From Portunus trituberculatus (lineage: Eukaryota > Arthropoda > Malacostraca > Decapoda > Portunidae): DNA of 64,000 nucleotides. The notes beneath the pieces were generated by a model. That model was given only the letters and a program-made list of their open reading frames with translations. It was not told where the DNA came from and did not search any database. Position numbers and translations under genes: made by a program. The DNA lies in the NCBI RefSeq assembly GCF_017591435.1, contig NC_059304.1, forward strand, positions 29,198,520-29,262,519. Direction: 5' to 3'. Positions 54,279-64,000 of the stretch are shown here, in pieces. The first letter of the stretch is position 1. Every line of letters begins with the position of its first letter.

Positions 54279-55173
54279 TTAACCCCTAAAGGGCCGGCCT
54301 GGGTGGTCATCTACAACATCCACAGGACTGGCACCTCAGCACCAAACACCGAAAATAGCCTATATTCACACACTTGATTCTGCTGAACTACAATGCAATA
54401 ACAAATTACTTTGTCGTCATAGTCATCATCAACTCTTCTTCTTTTTAATTATTGCATGAAAACGTTTCTATGTGCTGTGGTTTTGGAGAAATATTGAGTT
54501 GAAGAGGAGAGACTTTTGAGTTAGCGAGGCTCTTGCCCGCTCTGCTCGTTTCGCTTGTGTGGCCTTGACTAGTGCGTAATGAAAACGGATGCCCCCATGC
54601 TCTAATTCTTATATATAGTCAATACTCTAAGCTTTCTCTATGTAATCATCAACAGCGACTGTCCTCACAGTAGATGTAAAAGGACGTGCAGGTTCTTCTG
54701 AAGCTGCTTCAGGTGTTGATTGAGCAAAATCAGAATCATTTGTACTTGTATCTGTATCTTCACTACCTTCATTCTCTATGCTCACGTCACTTAGTTCAAG
54801 TTCCTCGGGATCACTTGATAAGTACGAGGAGACAGTTCTATTGAGTTCCGTAGTATTCTGCTGTCGCTAAGAAGTGAAGCACGTGGTCGAGCTTGGGCGG
54901 AATATGTCTAGGCGTTGAGGTGCTGGGCTCGGCAGGGTCTGGCATGAAATCGGACGCGTCAGAATCCGTGTCAGTACGCCTGTCCATCGTGAGAGCGGGC
55001 AAGATTCTGAAGCAGTAGCCTAAACATATCTCTGGCAGTGTTGGCAATGAATGGCCATCGAAAATTATCGAAAAGTAAGTAAATTTAGCGCGAAAAAAGC
55101 AAAGCGGCTATAACCGCCTCCGGCCCTTCCGTGGAAAAGCGGCTATAGCCGCCTCCGGCCCTTTAGGGGTTAA
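54279..55173. mobile_element. TTAA-flanked piggyBac-like element (TTAA-5)
   Basis: TTAA at 54279-54282 and 55170-55173. The terminal inverted repeat is perfect over 19 bases: TTAACCCCTAAAGGGCCGG. The right end has two copies of AAGCGGCTATARCCGCCTCC (near 55103 and 55137), containing GCGGCTATAGCCGC, a perfect palindrome in the outer copy. On the minus strand, 54670-54840 reads as an acidic Ser/Asp/Glu-rich stretch (LSSDPEELELSD, SEDTDTST) like the N-terminus of piggyBac transposases, and 54838-55047 includes DRRTDTDSDASDFMPD. No DDD core. Confidence 0.8.
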
Positions 55174-56848
55174 GGTACTGGATTAAGAGTAAAATGTGGA
55201 GCAGCATCACAAGGATAGTACATAATGAGTACATATAGGAGTAAAGGTGAGAAGTATACATCACATGTGTTTACAAAACTGTCGGCCGTTAATGGAAGGG
55301 ATGCTGAGCTGGGCCTACATGACGGAGAGAGTACGACCCTAGGGGTCGCGAGGGCGCTCGGGACAGATAAGAACATAGAGAGTTCCTGATGATGACGAAG
55401 GAACGAGGCCCCAGATTACACCCCAGCACCTCAGGAAGGGGTAGACTACGTTTCGACCCCACAGAGGAAGGTGTGGTGTGGTGAAGGCGAGGAAGGTCGA
55501 GCTCACCCTTGTCTTATAGAAGACCCCAAACACGTAAGTTCGCTGTCATCCCCCTTTGGTCGTTCACGTGTACGAGTAATGAGAATGATATGATAACACC
55601 TTGATGACTGCTGTTTGTGCCTATGTTGTGTTAGTCGTAATTCGCTCCTAGATGGTGTTACGTAGGAGGCGTGATTGAGATATGAGTAAAGATAAAGTAA
55701 TTCTGGTATTAAGACAAGTTATCATTGTAGCAATTAAGCTGAATTGTCATTGTAAACGTCGTTGAAATGATTTTGTAACTGCCGGTGTACTTGTTGACGT
55801 AACTGTGTTCTCACAGGTTTTTGACCGAATGAAATAAATATTCGAGTCAAACGTGACGGGTCTGCTGTTCACCTTTAACAGTAAAAAACGTGGAGTCTTC
55901 ATTGTTTCTCGCCCGGAGCGCCTTCGAGAACAGCAGAGGACCAGTGAGCTGCGTGTGCGTGTGTGTGTGTCGCGCCAGACCGGGGAGGTTCGGACCCGGC
56001 CGGGCGTCGGTGTGCCCCAGCGCGAGTAGAGCGGGCACGAACCGTGCCACCCATCCGCGGAGGAGAGCGGGGAAGTTAAGTTGTGTTCGGGGCAGGGAGT
56101 GATGAGCGAGTGAAGGGCTCGTCACCGCTACACCCTTGCTGGCGATCGGTGCGAGGCGGAGGAGCGGGTCCTTCTCCCTCACACGGTAACTGAGGAGTGA
56201 GTGTGTTAGTGCGTACGTATACATTGCGTGGGCGGAGACTGGCGAGGCACGCCGGGTGACTCTAGTTGACAAGCGAGTGCAAGTGTGAACATTTATTAGC
56301 CGGAATTGGTTGTACCTTAATTGCTTGAGATGTCGATGCAAGGTCAAAGTATAGTGATACGCGTATGGTGGTAAGAGTGATAACTTGGTAGTGCTTGTTG
56401 TGAAATTAGTGGGCTATACGGGACGTTATTTGTTGAGCTAGTTTTCACAACTCCCACGACACGGAAGGAACGAGGGAGACGTTGACAGCAGACAGCAGTG
56501 TGGAAGGTGCAAGAGTGGGATCCACGTAATTCTTAAGCGTCTGGTTGATTTATTGTGGCCCCCGTAGTATTAAACTTTATTGCCAATCAATGTCTGCACA
56601 CGATGGTGCACCGGCAGTGGCGATCGTGATCACGTTAAGGAGTTTTTCCCCAAAGCTTGCACTATAATGTGAATGTCGGGGTTTTTTCCTCTCAGTGGCG
56701 TAATCACCCTCCCACCACGTGCCATCGTACGATAAGTTATTCGTGGGCCACATTAAACGTCAGACAGCTGAGAGGTAACGAGAAGAATTCTGTTGAGAAG
56801 GCTTCAGAACGGCTTCAGCGACAGCCTCGGCAGAGAGGTGTCGGTCTC
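55174..56848. other. BEL/Pao 5' region (presumed LTR and leader)
   Basis: No long gene. GC-rich patches at 55900-56120 and a polyadenylation-like signal near 55830. An open frame at 55890-56102 and its antisense 55847-56347 have compositional bias and no motifs. It lies between TTAA-5 and the gag Met at 57213. LTR limits cannot be drawn without the 3' copy. Confidence 0.5.
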
Positions 56849-57132
56849 GCTTCAGTACAGCTTCAAAGTTGCTTCAGTACAGCAGTTGCTTCAGTACAGC
56901 TTCAAAGTTGCTTCAGTACAGCTTCAAAGTTGCTTCAGTACAGCTTCAAAGTTGCTTCAGTACAGCAGTTGCTTCAGTACAGCTTCAAAGTTGCTTCAGT
57001 ACAGCTTCAAAGACGATATAAGTAGCTTCAATATAGCTTCAAAGACGATAAAAACGGCTTCAATATAGCTTCAAAGACGGTCTAAGTAGCTTCAACACAG
57101 CTGCAAAGACGGAACAGGGCGGCTTCAATATA
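56849..57132 (+). repeat. 22-bp minisatellite in the BEL leader
   Basis: Units of GCTTCAGTACAGCTTCAAAG with TT spacer, interleaved with shorter TACAGCAGTT units, are repeated about ten times to 57000, then diverge into GCTTCAATATAGCTTCAAAG units to about 57132. It lies just upstream of gag. A 122-codon frame across it is a translated repeat. Confidence 0.92.
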
Positions 57133-57212
57133 GCTCAATATAGCTGAAAGGAGAACCATCGAAGTGCCAAAGCAAAGAGCCACAGACTCCCACTCAGGTT
57201 TAAGGAACAAAG

Positions 57213-58031
57213 ATGGACAACGAAACACCACTGAACGAGGTCACGACCAAGAGCACGCAAGATTCTCCTGTAACTGCCCCTGAAGAACTGGAACATATCA
57301 ACGTTATAGCCACGTCAGATGATCCCAGACAGCTGCCTCTCAAACAATGGGAGGCAGGTGGAGAAGCCAGCACAATTAATGAACGGTATCGACAGATATA
57401 CGAACAGATGGAAGAAATGATGAGACAAGCACAAACGTTCATGGAACGCTTTAAGGAACTTGGTGGACTAGCGCTAACGAGCAGAGTTACTCCCGATGAG
57501 GGACAAGGAGGAGCCTTGGTGCAGAAGCAGGGGGAGGAACTCAACCAGGGGGAGAGTGACAACGACCAAGGAAGGACAAGGGAAGAGCTGGAGAATGGAC
57601 CTTCTGGAGTCATTCCTATACGTCACCCGGTGCAGAGGTGTGATGGTCCACGAGGGAGTGGCCTGTCACTGGAGCTATGTAAGGGAGAAAGGGAGAATGA
57701 AATGGGAACAAGCGGCGAGCAGAGCATATCGCAGTCCATTAAAACCGTTAGGATTGACGTGAAAGAAATGATGAGCACTATGAAACTGCAATGCCTACCG
57801 AACCCCAGGTTTACAGGGGGAAATTGTGGTGACTATTGGCAGTTTAAAGAAGCCTTTCTGGACTACGTGGATGCCGCTGCCGTATCGGATAGAACGAAGC
57901 TCAGACTGCTCATTGAGGCCTACGAGGGACCTGTCAAAGAAGCTCTACACGGAAAAAGGCGTGTACGAGATCCAAAGGAAGGCTATAGACAAGCCCTTGA
58001 AGTGTTAGATCAAGCACACGGTGATACGTAG
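57213..58031 (+). CDS. BEL/Pao Gag N-terminal part
   Basis: 272 codons from MDNETPLNEV. Residues 60-100 are heptad-like (YRQIYEQMEEMMRQAQTFME). The C-terminal part carries the BEL gag domain: LQCLPNPRFTGGNCGDYWQF (PxFxGDxxxWxxF), SDRTKLRLLIEAYEG, and YRQALEVLDQAHGD. It ends at a TAG (58029) where the frame equivalent continues TYVRELTQRV, so the stop is premature. Gag would assemble the cytoplasmic particle. Start is the first Met after the leader. Confidence 0.82.
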   Translation: MDNETPLNEVTTKSTQDSPVTAPEELEHINVIATSDDPRQLPLKQWEAGGEASTINERYRQIYEQMEEMMRQAQTFMERFKELGGLALTSRVTPDEGQGGALVQKQGEELNQGESDNDQGRTREELENGPSGVIPIRHPVQRCDGPRGSGLSLELCKGERENEMGTSGEQSISQSIKTVRIDVKEMMSTMKLQCLPNPRFTGGNCGDYWQFKEAFLDYVDAAAVSDRTKLRLLIEAYEGPVKEALHGKRRVRDPKEGYRQALEVLDQAHGDT

Positions 58032-58618
58032 ACGTATGTTCGAGAACTTACTCAAAGGGTCCGCTATGGCCCAAGCATGGATCTACATGAGACCCAAAAT
58101 CTTGCCCACTTGACACATGATCTTGTAACGATGCAATGTGTCACATTGCCGAAAGATTCAAGGGTAAACTGAGAGACGAATACAACGCACAAGTGTATGC
58201 TTACGCAAAGAACAATTGTGGAGCTTTCCCAGGTGTAGAATGGTTACAGAGCTTCCTTCAGGACATGCTGACTAGGTCACGGACGACGGCTAAGCTATAG
58301 ATGAAAGACATGATGAGCGAGAGTCAAAATAAAGGTGCCGCATCCTTCCCCTCCCAAAAGAGGAAGCAGATCAGTTTAACGATGGTAACGAAGGAAGAAG
58401 GACGAAATACGGATACATGTCCTTTGTGTGAGGATGCACACTCTCTGCACGGGTGTCGAGCATTCCTTGGGATGTCAGTAAAGGCGAGATCAACATACAT
58501 CAGAGACGAAAGATGATGTTATGCCTGTCTTCGACAAGGTCACCGCATGTCGGAGTGTTGGCTACGTGAACCATGCGGAGTTGAAGGTTGCAGTCGTAGC
58601 CACTCGCCCCTCTTACAC
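58032..58618 (+). pseudogene. BEL/Pao Gag C-terminus with zinc knuckles
   Basis: Frames after the TAG give HDLVTMQCVTLPKDSR-like sequence and, in 58301-58516, CPLCEDAHSLHGCRAF then, after an in-frame TGA at 58514, CYACLRQGHRMSECWLREPC and GVEGCSRSHSPLLH. This Cys/His array is typical of BEL Gag. Immediately after LLH the sequence jumps into RT, without the protease that normally follows. Confidence 0.78.
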
Positions 58619-59448
58619 TTCAGCACTACCGGACAACAGGGAACTCGCTGTACACCGCTTGCGAGGGCTTATGAAGCGTCTTCAACAACGCCCAAACCTA
58701 CTTGATAAATACGACAAAGAAATGCGCCAGTTAGTAGAAGCAGGTTACGCAGAAAGGCTTCCACGGCCTACACAGACAGGAAGGCCCGGAAAGATCTGGT
58801 ACTTACCTCATCACCCAGTCCTGAACCAGAACAAACCAGGGAAGGTGAGGATAGTATTCGATTGTGCGGTGACCTACCACTCCATCTCCTTAAATAGCCA
58901 AGTAATGCAAGGGCCGGACCTCAACAACAAGCTGACGGGCGTCCTTCTTAGGCTTCGGCACCATAAGATAGCTCTCATGGCTGACACTGAATCTATGTTT
59001 CATCAAGTGAAGGTGGTGCCGGAAGATCGTGATGTCCTCCGGTTCCTTTGGTGGATGGATGGTGACTGTACACGAGAACCCGCCACCTACCGGATGATAG
59101 TACATCTCTTTGGTGGAGTTTAGTCCGTCTTGTGCTGGATATGCACTCCAGAAGACGTTCAAAGATTATGAGCAAGAGGTCACTGAAGACGTTGAACGTG
59201 CCAGACACAGCCTTTATGTCGACGATCTCCTAATCTCGGTACCCTCTCTGGACAAAGCCATAAAGGTGACACATCAACTGCGACGAGTCTTGAGTAAAGG
59301 AGGTTTCAGGCTGACAAAATGGATCTGCAATGATAATTCAGTACTCAACACCATACCTCAAACAGAGAGGGCTGCAGGAGTGAGAGGGATCACCCTCAAG
59401 GACGGCCGACTACCCTCTAAGAGGGCGCTGGGAATCCTTGGGACCTAG
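58619..59448 (+). pseudogene. BEL/Pao reverse transcriptase
   Basis: Frame 58521-59123: LPDNRELAVHRLRGLMKRLQ, WYLPHHPVLNQNKPGKVRIV, FDCAVTYHSISLNSQ, MQGPDLNNKLTGVLLRLR, LMADTESMFHQVKV (motif A Asp) and DVLRFLWWMDGD. After a frameshift near 59118, frame 59110-59448 has SPSCAGYALQKT, LYVDDLLISV (YVDD at 59215-59226) and GGFRLTKWICN. The motifs are BEL-specific (FLWW, SPSCA). All catalytic residues are present. Confidence 0.88.
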
Positions 59449-60256
59449 AGGCAGAAGAACTTGCTGTTCGAGCCCAAACGCCACGAAAACCGGAAACGAA
59501 GCGAGGTCTTTTAAGCATGATTATTTCTATATATGGCCCTTTGGGTGTCTTGGCTCCTGTGCTCATCAGAGCGAAATTGATTTTCCAAGATGAATGTAGA
59601 AGACAAGCAGGATGGGACGAACCTCTGAAATGGCTGGGCGATTGGAATGGGTGAGAAGAAGTCCGGATCCCAAGGTGCTACTGGCCAGAGAGGATATCAC
59701 CTCTACATACAGCTCAAATACATCATTTCTGTGATGCCTCACAACAGGCGTATGGAACAGTGTCCTACCTGAGACTGACGGACAAAAACGGACGCCACCA
59801 CGTAACCTTTCTGTTCGGCAAAGCTAAACTAGCACCAATGAGGCAACAGACAATTCCGCGATTAGAATTATGTGCAGCTATGATGGCAGCTCGGACTGAC
59901 AGACAATTGAAAGAAGAACTAGACATCGAAATGGTGGACTCGGTGTTTTGGACGGACAGCATGGCAGTTCTTCAATACATACGAAACACTGAGAGACGCT
60001 TCCACACCTTCGTAGCCAACAGAGTGGCTACCATAAGTGAATACTCAAACATCTGTCAATGGCGCCACGTTAGGTCGACACTCAATCCAGCAGATGATGC
60101 TAGCCGTGGAATACTGGGAAGTGAACTGCATAATGAGTGTCGATGGATCCAAGGCCCCACATTCCTCGCCTTGAAGGAAGAAGATTGGCCACAGACAACA
60201 CTAACAATCCCAGATATTACGGCTGATGACCCGGAAGTGAAGAAAACTTCCATATG
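59449..60256 (+). pseudogene. BEL/Pao RNase H region
   Basis: Broken linker (GPLGVLAPVLIRAKLIFQ near 59538), then HFCDASQQAYGTVSYLRL (first Asp; frame 59760-60269 begins at its end), IPRLELCAAMMAARTDRQL (Glu), VFWTDSMAVLQYI (second Asp) and LNPADDASRGI, the BEL RNase H ending. The frame stops where the B2 insertion begins after KKTSICY. Confidence 0.85.
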
Positions 60257-60787
60257 TTACATAACATAACATAAATAATAGGATAACAAAGGGCCACCAG
60301 GGCCCATCTAGGTTATCCTGTATCTGTCGCACAGCGACCTCGTCATCAGTACTTAAAGATACACTTACAAGTACACAATACATTATATACTAATTCTAAA
60401 TATTTGGCCCATTAACAGGGCTAAGTCCTGCAGCGAAATCCTCTACAATTTGTGGTCCCCATACATGGGGATCATGTCTTATTTAACTATAGTAAATTTC
60501 TTATAAAACTATCATGCAGTGCTATACATAATTATAAATCTAATAAATTTAAGTGCTTATCTAATCTGTTTTTAAACATTGTCAAACTAGTGCTATTTAC
60601 AACCGTCTCTGGCAATGCATTCCAGAAGTCTACCACTCTATGACTAAAGAAATATTTTCTTATATCTAACCTGCAGCCTTGCTTTCTAATCTTCCTGCCA
60701 TGATTTCTAGTCCTATTTCCTCCTCTAAGGTAAAGAAAGATCTCACATCTATGTAGTTTGTATCTGAAAACATTTTAAATAACTCTA

Positions 60788-62368
60788 TCATATCCCTCTT
60801 ATACATCTCCTCTCAAATGAAAACATGTTTAATTCCTTTAATCTATCTCTATACTCCAGGCGCTTTAATGCTGGTATCATCCTAGTTGCTCTTCTCTGAA
60901 CTGCTTCTAACATGTTGATATCCTGCCTATAGTGGGGTGACCAGGCCTGTATGCAATACTCTAAATGGGGCCTAACATAGGAATTATATAAGCTACGCAC
61001 CACTTCCTTACTTTTATAACTAACATTTCTATTTATAAAACCCAGGATCCTATTTGCCCTATTTCTTGCTTCTAAACATTGCTTTGAAAATTTCATAGTC
61101 CTGTCTATCACTACTCCTAAATCCTTTCCTTCCTCTACTGCCTCTAGCCAACATCCCTCCATCTCATAGTTAAAGTTTGTGTTGTCTTTACCTAAATGCA
61201 TAACCTGACACTTATCAGAATTAAACTCCATCTGCCACCTGTCTGCCCATGCTATCAGCCTGTCCAGGTCTCGTATTCTGTAATTGTCCTTTTCACCCTG
61301 TACTGCACATGCTATCTTAGTATCATCTGCAAACTTTGATACTTTGCTACTAATTCCTATATCTAAATCGTTAATGTACACCAAGAAAAGAAGAGGTCCT
61401 AGCACTGATCCTTGGGGTACCCCACTAACCACTTCCTTCCACTCAGACATTGCCCCATTTAATACTACTCTCTGTTTCCTATCAGAAAGCCATTCACTAA
61501 TCCAATCAACTAACCTACCCCCTATCCCATGTAGTCTCAATTTGTACACTAGCCTCCTATGCGGTACCTTATCAAATGCCTTGCTAAAATCTAGATATAT
61601 AACATCTATGCTATTTCCATCATCTAACTCCTTGGTAATATATTCTAAGATATCGAGCAAATTTGTAAGACAGGACCTCCTGATCTAAAGCCATGTTGGG
61701 TATCTCTAATTAATCTATTCTCATTTAAATGCTCCCAAATACTACCCTTAATGATTTTCTCTAGTATCTTACATACTATACTAGTTAAACTGATCGGTCT
61801 ATAATTATTCGCATCATCCTTCCTACCTTTTTAAATATTGGAGTAACATTAGCTAACTTCCAGTCCTGAGGTATCTCAGCAAACCTAAGTGATCTTTCAA
61901 AGATTAACTTAAGTGCTTCAGAAATACTGTCTACACCCTCCCTAAGTACTCTGGCATGTAGCTCATCAGGACCACTGGCTTTCCTATCGTCTAGTTCAAG
62001 AATAAATTTCCTAATAATTCCTGGTTTTATATCAATATTTTCTAAAGCTCTTAAACTACTCGTCGCACTGTTTGTAACAGGATTTCCTATTCTTTCCTAG
62101 TAAATACTGAAGAAAATTGTTCATTCAATAATTCTACTATGTCTTCATTTTGATCCACTACTACACCATCTTTTCTGAGTGGTCCAATCCTATCCTTATT
62201 TCTTTTATCACTGACCTTGTAATAACTATATAATTTTTTGGGATCTTTATTCCCAGCTCTAGCTAGTTTTATCTCTGCCTGCCTTTTACTTTTTTTTATA
62301 ACCTTACTCAAATCACCCCCCCCCTGTCTGTACCTAATCAAATCTACATCTTCCCCACTTTTCTGCAA
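60788..62368 (-). pseudogene. CR1-B2 reverse transcriptase
   Basis: 290-codon frame 60788-61660 covers VIYLDFSKAFDKVPHRRLVY, RLVDWISEWLSDRKQRVV, GVPQGSVLGPLLFLVYIN, FADDTKI (FADD at 61322-61333), RPHLEYCIQAWSPH, RRATRMIPALKRLEY and ELNMFSFERRC. It is more intact here than B1. Frame 62087-62368 is the linker. Between 61660 and 62087 the RT fingers (DWKLANV, FKKG) are frame-broken. The C-terminal FNWALP part is 60600-60790. Confidence 0.88.
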
Positions 62369-63283
62369 ATCTCTGTATGCCCTCTCTTCTTCTCTCTGAT
62401 CTGGCTACCTATCTCATGAGTCCACCATAATGGCTTCCTGTTTCTCTGCCTTATATCTTTGTAAGGGATACACTGCATCACTATACCCTTTACTACAACC
62501 TTAAAAATATCCCACATCTCCTGTGCAGTTTTATTTCCAAAACTATCTTCCCAGTTTACCTCTCCTAATAACTGACGTAACCTACCATAATTGCCTTTCT
62601 GATAGTTTGGGACTCTAGTCTTATTCACTATATTATCCCTACTGGAATTAATGATAAATCTAATTATATGATGGTCACTGTTTGCTAAAGTCTCTCCTAC
62701 CTCAACTTCCTTTAAACAATGCTCAATATTTGTTAGTACTATGTCTAAAACCTTCCTCCCCCTAGTAGGTTTATCTACCATCTGCACTAAATAGTTATCC
62801 TGAAAACTTTCCATAAACTTATTTTCACTAGCATCTCCTACCATCCTCTCCCAGTTTACTGATTTAAGATTAAAATCCCCTAAGATAATTGTCTGACTAG
62901 TACACCCCTATTTATCTCATCTACCATAAGGTTGTCTACATCTGCTGACTGGTTAGGTGGCCTATAAAAGCTCCTACTCTAATAACCTTACTTTTGTTTA
63001 CTCTAACATCCAGCCATAAGGACTCTACTCTGTTATCTACCTTAATACCATTAACCTGACTGGAAATGAAGGATTTTTTTTACATAAATAACTACTCCTC
63101 CGCCTATCCTACCAATTCTCTGGTGTAAATACATAATGTATCCATCTACTTCATATTCTTTCCTATTTTCCCTAAACTTTTCCTCATTTACCCATGCCTC
63201 TGTGACACATACAACATCTAGGCCCTCCTCAACTATATAACTAGATAACTCGTCCTTCTTGTTCCTAAGACTCCTGGCATTTA
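62344..63283 (-). pseudogene. CR1-B2 endonuclease
   Basis: Frame 62344-62844 has FMESFQDNYLVQMVDKPTRG, LDIVLTNIEH and NSDHHIIRF; ILGDFNLKSVNWE lies just upstream across a frameshift near 62845-62900. 63051-63283 has VVCVTEAWVNEEKF (catalytic Glu) and GGGVVIYVKK. Upstream of 63283 the codons belong to the BEL element. Confidence 0.85.
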
Positions 63284-64000
63284 CAGCAGCAGGAAGGGAT
63301 AGTGACATCATAAAGACATTGTGGGTGCAGTACTCATCGTGGTATCGGTTACGGAAAACCGTTTGCATGGCTCAGACGATTCATACAATGGTGCGTAGCA
63401 AGATCCAACAAGACTGCATGTGACAAAGGCCAGTTGTCAGTAGGAGATATGGAAAAGGCTCGTCTGGCAATTCTACAGGCTACACAACTAAGACGCTTTC
63501 CTCAAGAGGTGAGCATGTTGAAAAGGGGGCGACAAATTACTACTGGCCCTTTGTATAGACTGGAGCCTTATCTAGATAACGAAGGACTGTTACGAGTAGG
63601 GAGTAGACTAGACTATGCTATCCTCCATCCAGACCACAAGAACTCCATCTTGCTCCCTAAAGACGGATTTATCACGGAGCTCATAATCAGGAACGACACT
63701 CAATAAGGTCTGGTCACTGGGCGAGAACACACCTTGGCCGTGTTGCGAGAGGACTACTGGATACCGAAAGGACGCCTTACTATCGACAAGATCCTCCGCA
63801 CGTGTGTGATCTGCCGACGATGTAAGTGGAAACCGCTAGAGCAGAGGCAAGCAAACCTGCCTGAGGATCGCTTCATACCAGGAGAGAGGCCATTCACTTA
63901 TATGGGAACAGACTGCTTCGGACCTTTCATAGTGAAACGAGGCCCGACACGAGCAAAAGGATGGGGTTGTCTCTTCACATGCCTGACCTCTCGTGCCATA
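63284..64000 (+). pseudogene. BEL/Pao integrase N-terminal part, cut by window end
   Basis: Pol resumes after B2 with WLRRFIQWC-like sequence near 63370 and frame 63434-63706: EKARLAILQATQLRRFPQEV, LDNEGLLRVGSRLDYA, HKNSILLPKDGFITELIIR. An in-frame TAA at 63704 is followed without shift by TGREHTLAVLREDYWIPKGR, CVICRRCKWKPLEQ (zinc Cys pair), PFTYMGTDCFGPF (first catalytic Asp) and GCLFTCLTSRAI, BEL integrase motifs. The rest lies beyond 64000. Confidence 0.88.

Larger units (their letters stand above)
60257..63283 (-). mobile_element. CR1 family B copy B2, 5'-truncated, minus strand
   Basis: The tail (TTATG)n at 60257-60272 lies left and the truncated 5' end at 63283, inside the ORF2 start (RSLRNKKDELSSYIVEE). 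It matches B1 (25786-28810) along its length with only scattered substitutions and short indels, for example near 61275 and 62318. It splits the BEL pol between RNase H and integrase. No ORF1. Confidence 0.92.
55174..64000 (+). mobile_element. BEL/Pao LTR retrotransposon, continues past the window
   Basis: Plus-strand order gag, zinc knuckle, RT, RNase H, integrase, with B2 inserted at 60257-63283. The integrase is cut by the window end, so the 3' LTR is not visible and the 5' LTR cannot be confirmed; it probably lies within 55174-56600, where AATAAATATTCGAG near 55830 looks like an LTR polyadenylation signal. Protease is missing through an internal deletion near 58615. Stops in several frames make it defective. 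Confidence 0.85.

Noticed and set aside
55847..56347. 166-codon minus frame and 70-codon plus frame in a GC-rich patch
   Set aside because: Composition-driven frames in the BEL 5' region with no motif; both strands open.
56849..57132. CRISPR-like or coding repeat array before BEL gag
   Set aside because: Units are directly adjacent and diverging; no spacers and no conserved reading frame.

Overview
The window reads as a repeat graveyard from an animal nuclear genome, most likely a decapod crustacean. That taxon is an inference from the combination of abundant (CT)n, (CA)n and (TA)n tracts, CR1-like and Jockey-like LINEs, BEL/Pao and Ty3/gypsy elements, Tigger/pogo elements and tRNA-derived SINEs. 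I found no convincing host gene, no rRNA, no functional tRNA and no bacterial-type feature. Nearly every coding signal belongs to a transposable element, and almost all are broken by stops, frameshifts or nested insertions.

Layout. 330-8775: a minus-strand Jockey-like LINE (J1) cut into three pieces by two TTAA-flanked, piggyBac-like elements (1392-5401 and 5507-6880); the first carries a CR1-like LINE (A1). 9188-21846: a decayed Ty3/gypsy element with a recognisable LTR pair. Its left LTR holds a three-deep nest of DNA transposons, and its body holds Tigger elements, a SINE and a PIF/Harbinger-like MITE. 21847-23871: a DNA element containing a large palindrome that is split by a solo LTR. 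23872-53092: a landscape of CR1-like LINEs, with one family (A) repeatedly head-to-tail. It is interrupted by a minus-strand CR1 of a second family (B1, 25786-30610, with an esterase-type ORF1), a tRNA-Val-derived SINE, a Jockey-like LINE (J2), a poly(A) SINE and a short TTAA MITE. 53180-55173: a minisatellite, a third Jockey-like fragment and another TTAA element. 55174-64000: a BEL/Pao element that runs off the window, split by a second, near-identical copy of CR1 family B (B2).

Relationships. Insertions can be ordered by who interrupts whom. TTAA elements cut J1, A3 and a Tigger-like element. CR1-B cut CR1-A and BEL. J2 and a SINE cut A8. Family A copies carry a 3' tail of tandem AACTAGGTAAATAC units that often runs into (CA)n, and later copies often begin in or beside those tails. 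The most unusual pattern is the set of TTAA elements whose ends carry a TTAACCC start followed by paired subterminal repeats, often palindromic.
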